A DNA stretch of 64,000 nucleotides from CAZADS01 sp964483985. Lineage in GTDB: Bacteria; Pseudomonadota; Alphaproteobacteria; Thalassobaculales; Thalassobaculaceae. A program made the translations under genes and the position numbers. The notes below the pieces were generated by a model. That model searched no databases. It had not been told where the DNA came from and was given only the letters and a program-made list of their open reading frames with translations. The stretch lies in assembly GCA_964483985.1 (NCBI GenBank), contig CAZADS010000109.1:1-64000 (forward strand), written 5' to 3'. Below, piece after piece: positions 63,036 through 64,000 of this stretch. Every line of letters starts with the position of its first letter. The stretch's first letter is position 1.

Positions 63036-63263
63036 ATGCAAACTGATAATCAGGACTTCCTCCAACTTAAAAATATACCATCCGCGGAGTATATTCAAAA
63101 ATTTATAATCCAAGGACAAAGGCTGCAGTCAAAGGTTTTATGTGATAAAATAGGAAGAGTTTTAGGATGGGCAACACACATATTCCAATTAAAACCCAAT
63201 CCAAAGCCTCAAAGTATTAAAACAACCTTCAACACACATGCCATAGCCGCTACACTTCGTTAA
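63036..63263 (+). CDS. Hypothetical small basic protein, 75 residues
   Basis: Unrecognised. AGGGGAA lies about 6 nt before the ATG, a strong Shine-Dalgarno. The central part 'SAEYIQKFIIQGQRLQSKVL' followed by 'CDKIGRVLGWATHIF' forms a basic amphipathic helix reminiscent of small DUF1127-type alphaproteobacterial proteins, but the match is too loose to name. The C-terminus is Lys/Thr-rich and polar. Isolated between tRNA-Asn and the dioxygenase gene. Confidence 0.55.
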   Translation: MQTDNQDFLQLKNIPSAEYIQKFIIQGQRLQSKVLCDKIGRVLGWATHIFQLKPNPKPQSIKTTFNTHAIAATLR

Positions 63264-63347
63264 ACGAAGAATTGGGCTGGACGCTAAGATTTTATAACCT
63301 CCTAGTTTTAGCTGTGATGGTCTTTAAAAAGATATGCGGAGCAGGCA

Positions 63348-64000
63348 ATGGAAGAAAAAATCTTTAGTTCCGAGGCGGATGAACAAGAATATAATGCTAT
63401 GTCTGACTATTTGAAAGATGGAGAGGTACGCGCGCTAAATTTAAAAAATCGAGGCCCTATAAGGTTTGATACTTCAGGTAGCCTAGCAACTGATATATTT
63501 GAGGCCTATTCCCAATATGGTTTTTATATTTTCACTAACGTCATTGAACGTGAAGAACTTGAAGACATTGAATTTGATTTATTTCAAATCAAGGCCCAAC
63601 TCCCATTCAAAAAAGGAGCGGACCTCGATTCCGCAGGTCGACCGGCCATTGGAGCAACTTGCAAGGCTCCAACTCTCTTCTGGTCTAAGCCTCTGGGAGA
63701 CCCCTTTGGTGGTACTGACTATGCCGGTGGTCGACATCCTGTCAAAATGTTTGAGCCAAAACCCAAATCAAATGTCCTCGACGAAGTAGTTTACTTAATC
63801 CTTGGTTCTTTGCAATTTTCAGAAGCATGTCTTCGAACTTATGGCCATCCTCAACTCTTAAAAGTAGCAGCTGCGATAAATGGGGAAGACTTTGTTCCAT
63901 TTAGCGAGGCTTTGTTTATTAAAGAGCCCGGCAAAGGTGCATCAGTTGCTTGGCATAGAGATGGGGTGACCCATTGGGACAATCCAAAATGGAATAAAGA
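63348..64000 (+). CDS. Phytanoyl-CoA dioxygenase (PhyH) family protein, N-terminal part (3' end outside window)
   Basis: The frame from ATG 63348 is open for 217 codons to the window edge. The N-terminal part has 'EAYSQYGFYIFTNVIEREEL', the usual PhyH opening (…GY/FvvxxnvixxeeL). Near the edge 'FIKEPGKGASVAWHRDGVTH' supplies the iron-binding H-x-D pair of Fe(II)/2-oxoglutarate dioxygenases; the distal His and Arg would lie beyond the window. Members hydroxylate small molecules or lipids; the substrate is unknown. GCGGAG lies about 8 nt before the ATG. A different frame at 63499–63789 is its shadow. Confidence 0.82.
   Translation, partial: MEEKIFSSEADEQEYNAMSDYLKDGEVRALNLKNRGPIRFDTSGSLATDIFEAYSQYGFYIFTNVIEREELEDIEFDLFQIKAQLPFKKGADLDSAGRPAIGATCKAPTLFWSKPLGDPFGGTDYAGGRHPVKMFEPKPKSNVLDEVVYLILGSLQFSEACLRTYGHPQLLKVAAAINGEDFVPFSEALFIKEPGKGASVAWHRDGVTHWDNPKWNK

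Noticed and set aside
63499..63789. 96-codon plus-strand frame at the right end
   Set aside because: It lies in another frame inside the PhyH-family gene, whose HxD motif and coding pattern are clear.
1..64000. CRISPR arrays, insertion sequences, prophage genes, toxin–antitoxin or defence systems
   Set aside because: No regularly spaced repeats, transposase or phage-type proteins, and no recognisable defence genes were seen.

Overview
The window is a 64 kb piece of chromosome from an AT-rich, free-living alphaproteobacterium. Three conserved neighbourhoods, recalled as typical of that class, point there: dgt–argS–SPOR–nagZ–M50–scpA–scpB–(…)–tatABC–serS–surE–pcm–LysM/M23–yajC–secD–secF–Mth938–squalene/phytoene-synthase-like; popZ–valS; and a Pcm-like methyltransferase in front of a TolC-type exporter. 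An SdhE–Mfd pair, TrmFO and a SAM-II riboswitch agree. Low GC and small intergenic spaces suggest a streamlined, probably marine, lineage, which is inference. I see no rRNA operon, prophage, insertion sequence or CRISPR array.

Layout. 1–10.7 kb is mixed metabolism: an enoyl-CoA hydratase tail, a YaiI-like protein, two DAO-type FAD oxidoreductases on either side of a gnd–gntK pair, prfC, a NylC-like self-processing P1 peptidase, an acyl-CoA ligase and a DsbA/FrnE-like protein. 10.7–17.6 kb holds mfd, sdhE, a recG reading frame broken by two in-frame stop codons, and a DUF502 membrane protein. 17.8–25.7 kb is the most accessory part: two unrecognised small proteins, a stand-alone RfaE2, a 2OG-Fe(II)-type oxygenase, a CpdA-like phosphoesterase, an M19 dipeptidase overlapping a methyltransferase, a SAM-II riboswitch in front of a second methyltransferase, a VOC protein, a coiled-coil protein and CutA. 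26–35 kb is housekeeping: tRNA-Lys, coaD, gyrA, ssb, uvrA, trmFO. 34.8–54.1 kb is one long minus-strand run for protein export, cell-envelope and chromosome functions, with relatives of mitochondrial complex I assembly factors NDUFAF3 and NDUFAF6 at its end. 54.2–62 kb holds erpA, xth, a degenerate SNase-fold protein, valS, popZ, tolC and a pcm-like gene. 62–64 kb has tRNA-Cys, tRNA-Asn, a small unknown protein and the start of a phytanoyl-CoA dioxygenase-like gene.

The most interesting element lies at 23,013–23,218. A promoter whose predicted start falls at the 5' end of a SAM-II aptamer is followed by a leader. There, one C-rich segment can pair either with the 3' strand of the aptamer or with the Shine-Dalgarno sequence of a SAM-dependent methyltransferase gene. 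The two partner strands share the same heptamer, so the pairings exclude each other. This reads as a complete long-range translational OFF switch, attached to a gene that uses SAM rather than makes it. The second notable item is recG, where two premature stops and a third unusual codon, within about 40 bp, are all explained by G-to-T changes.
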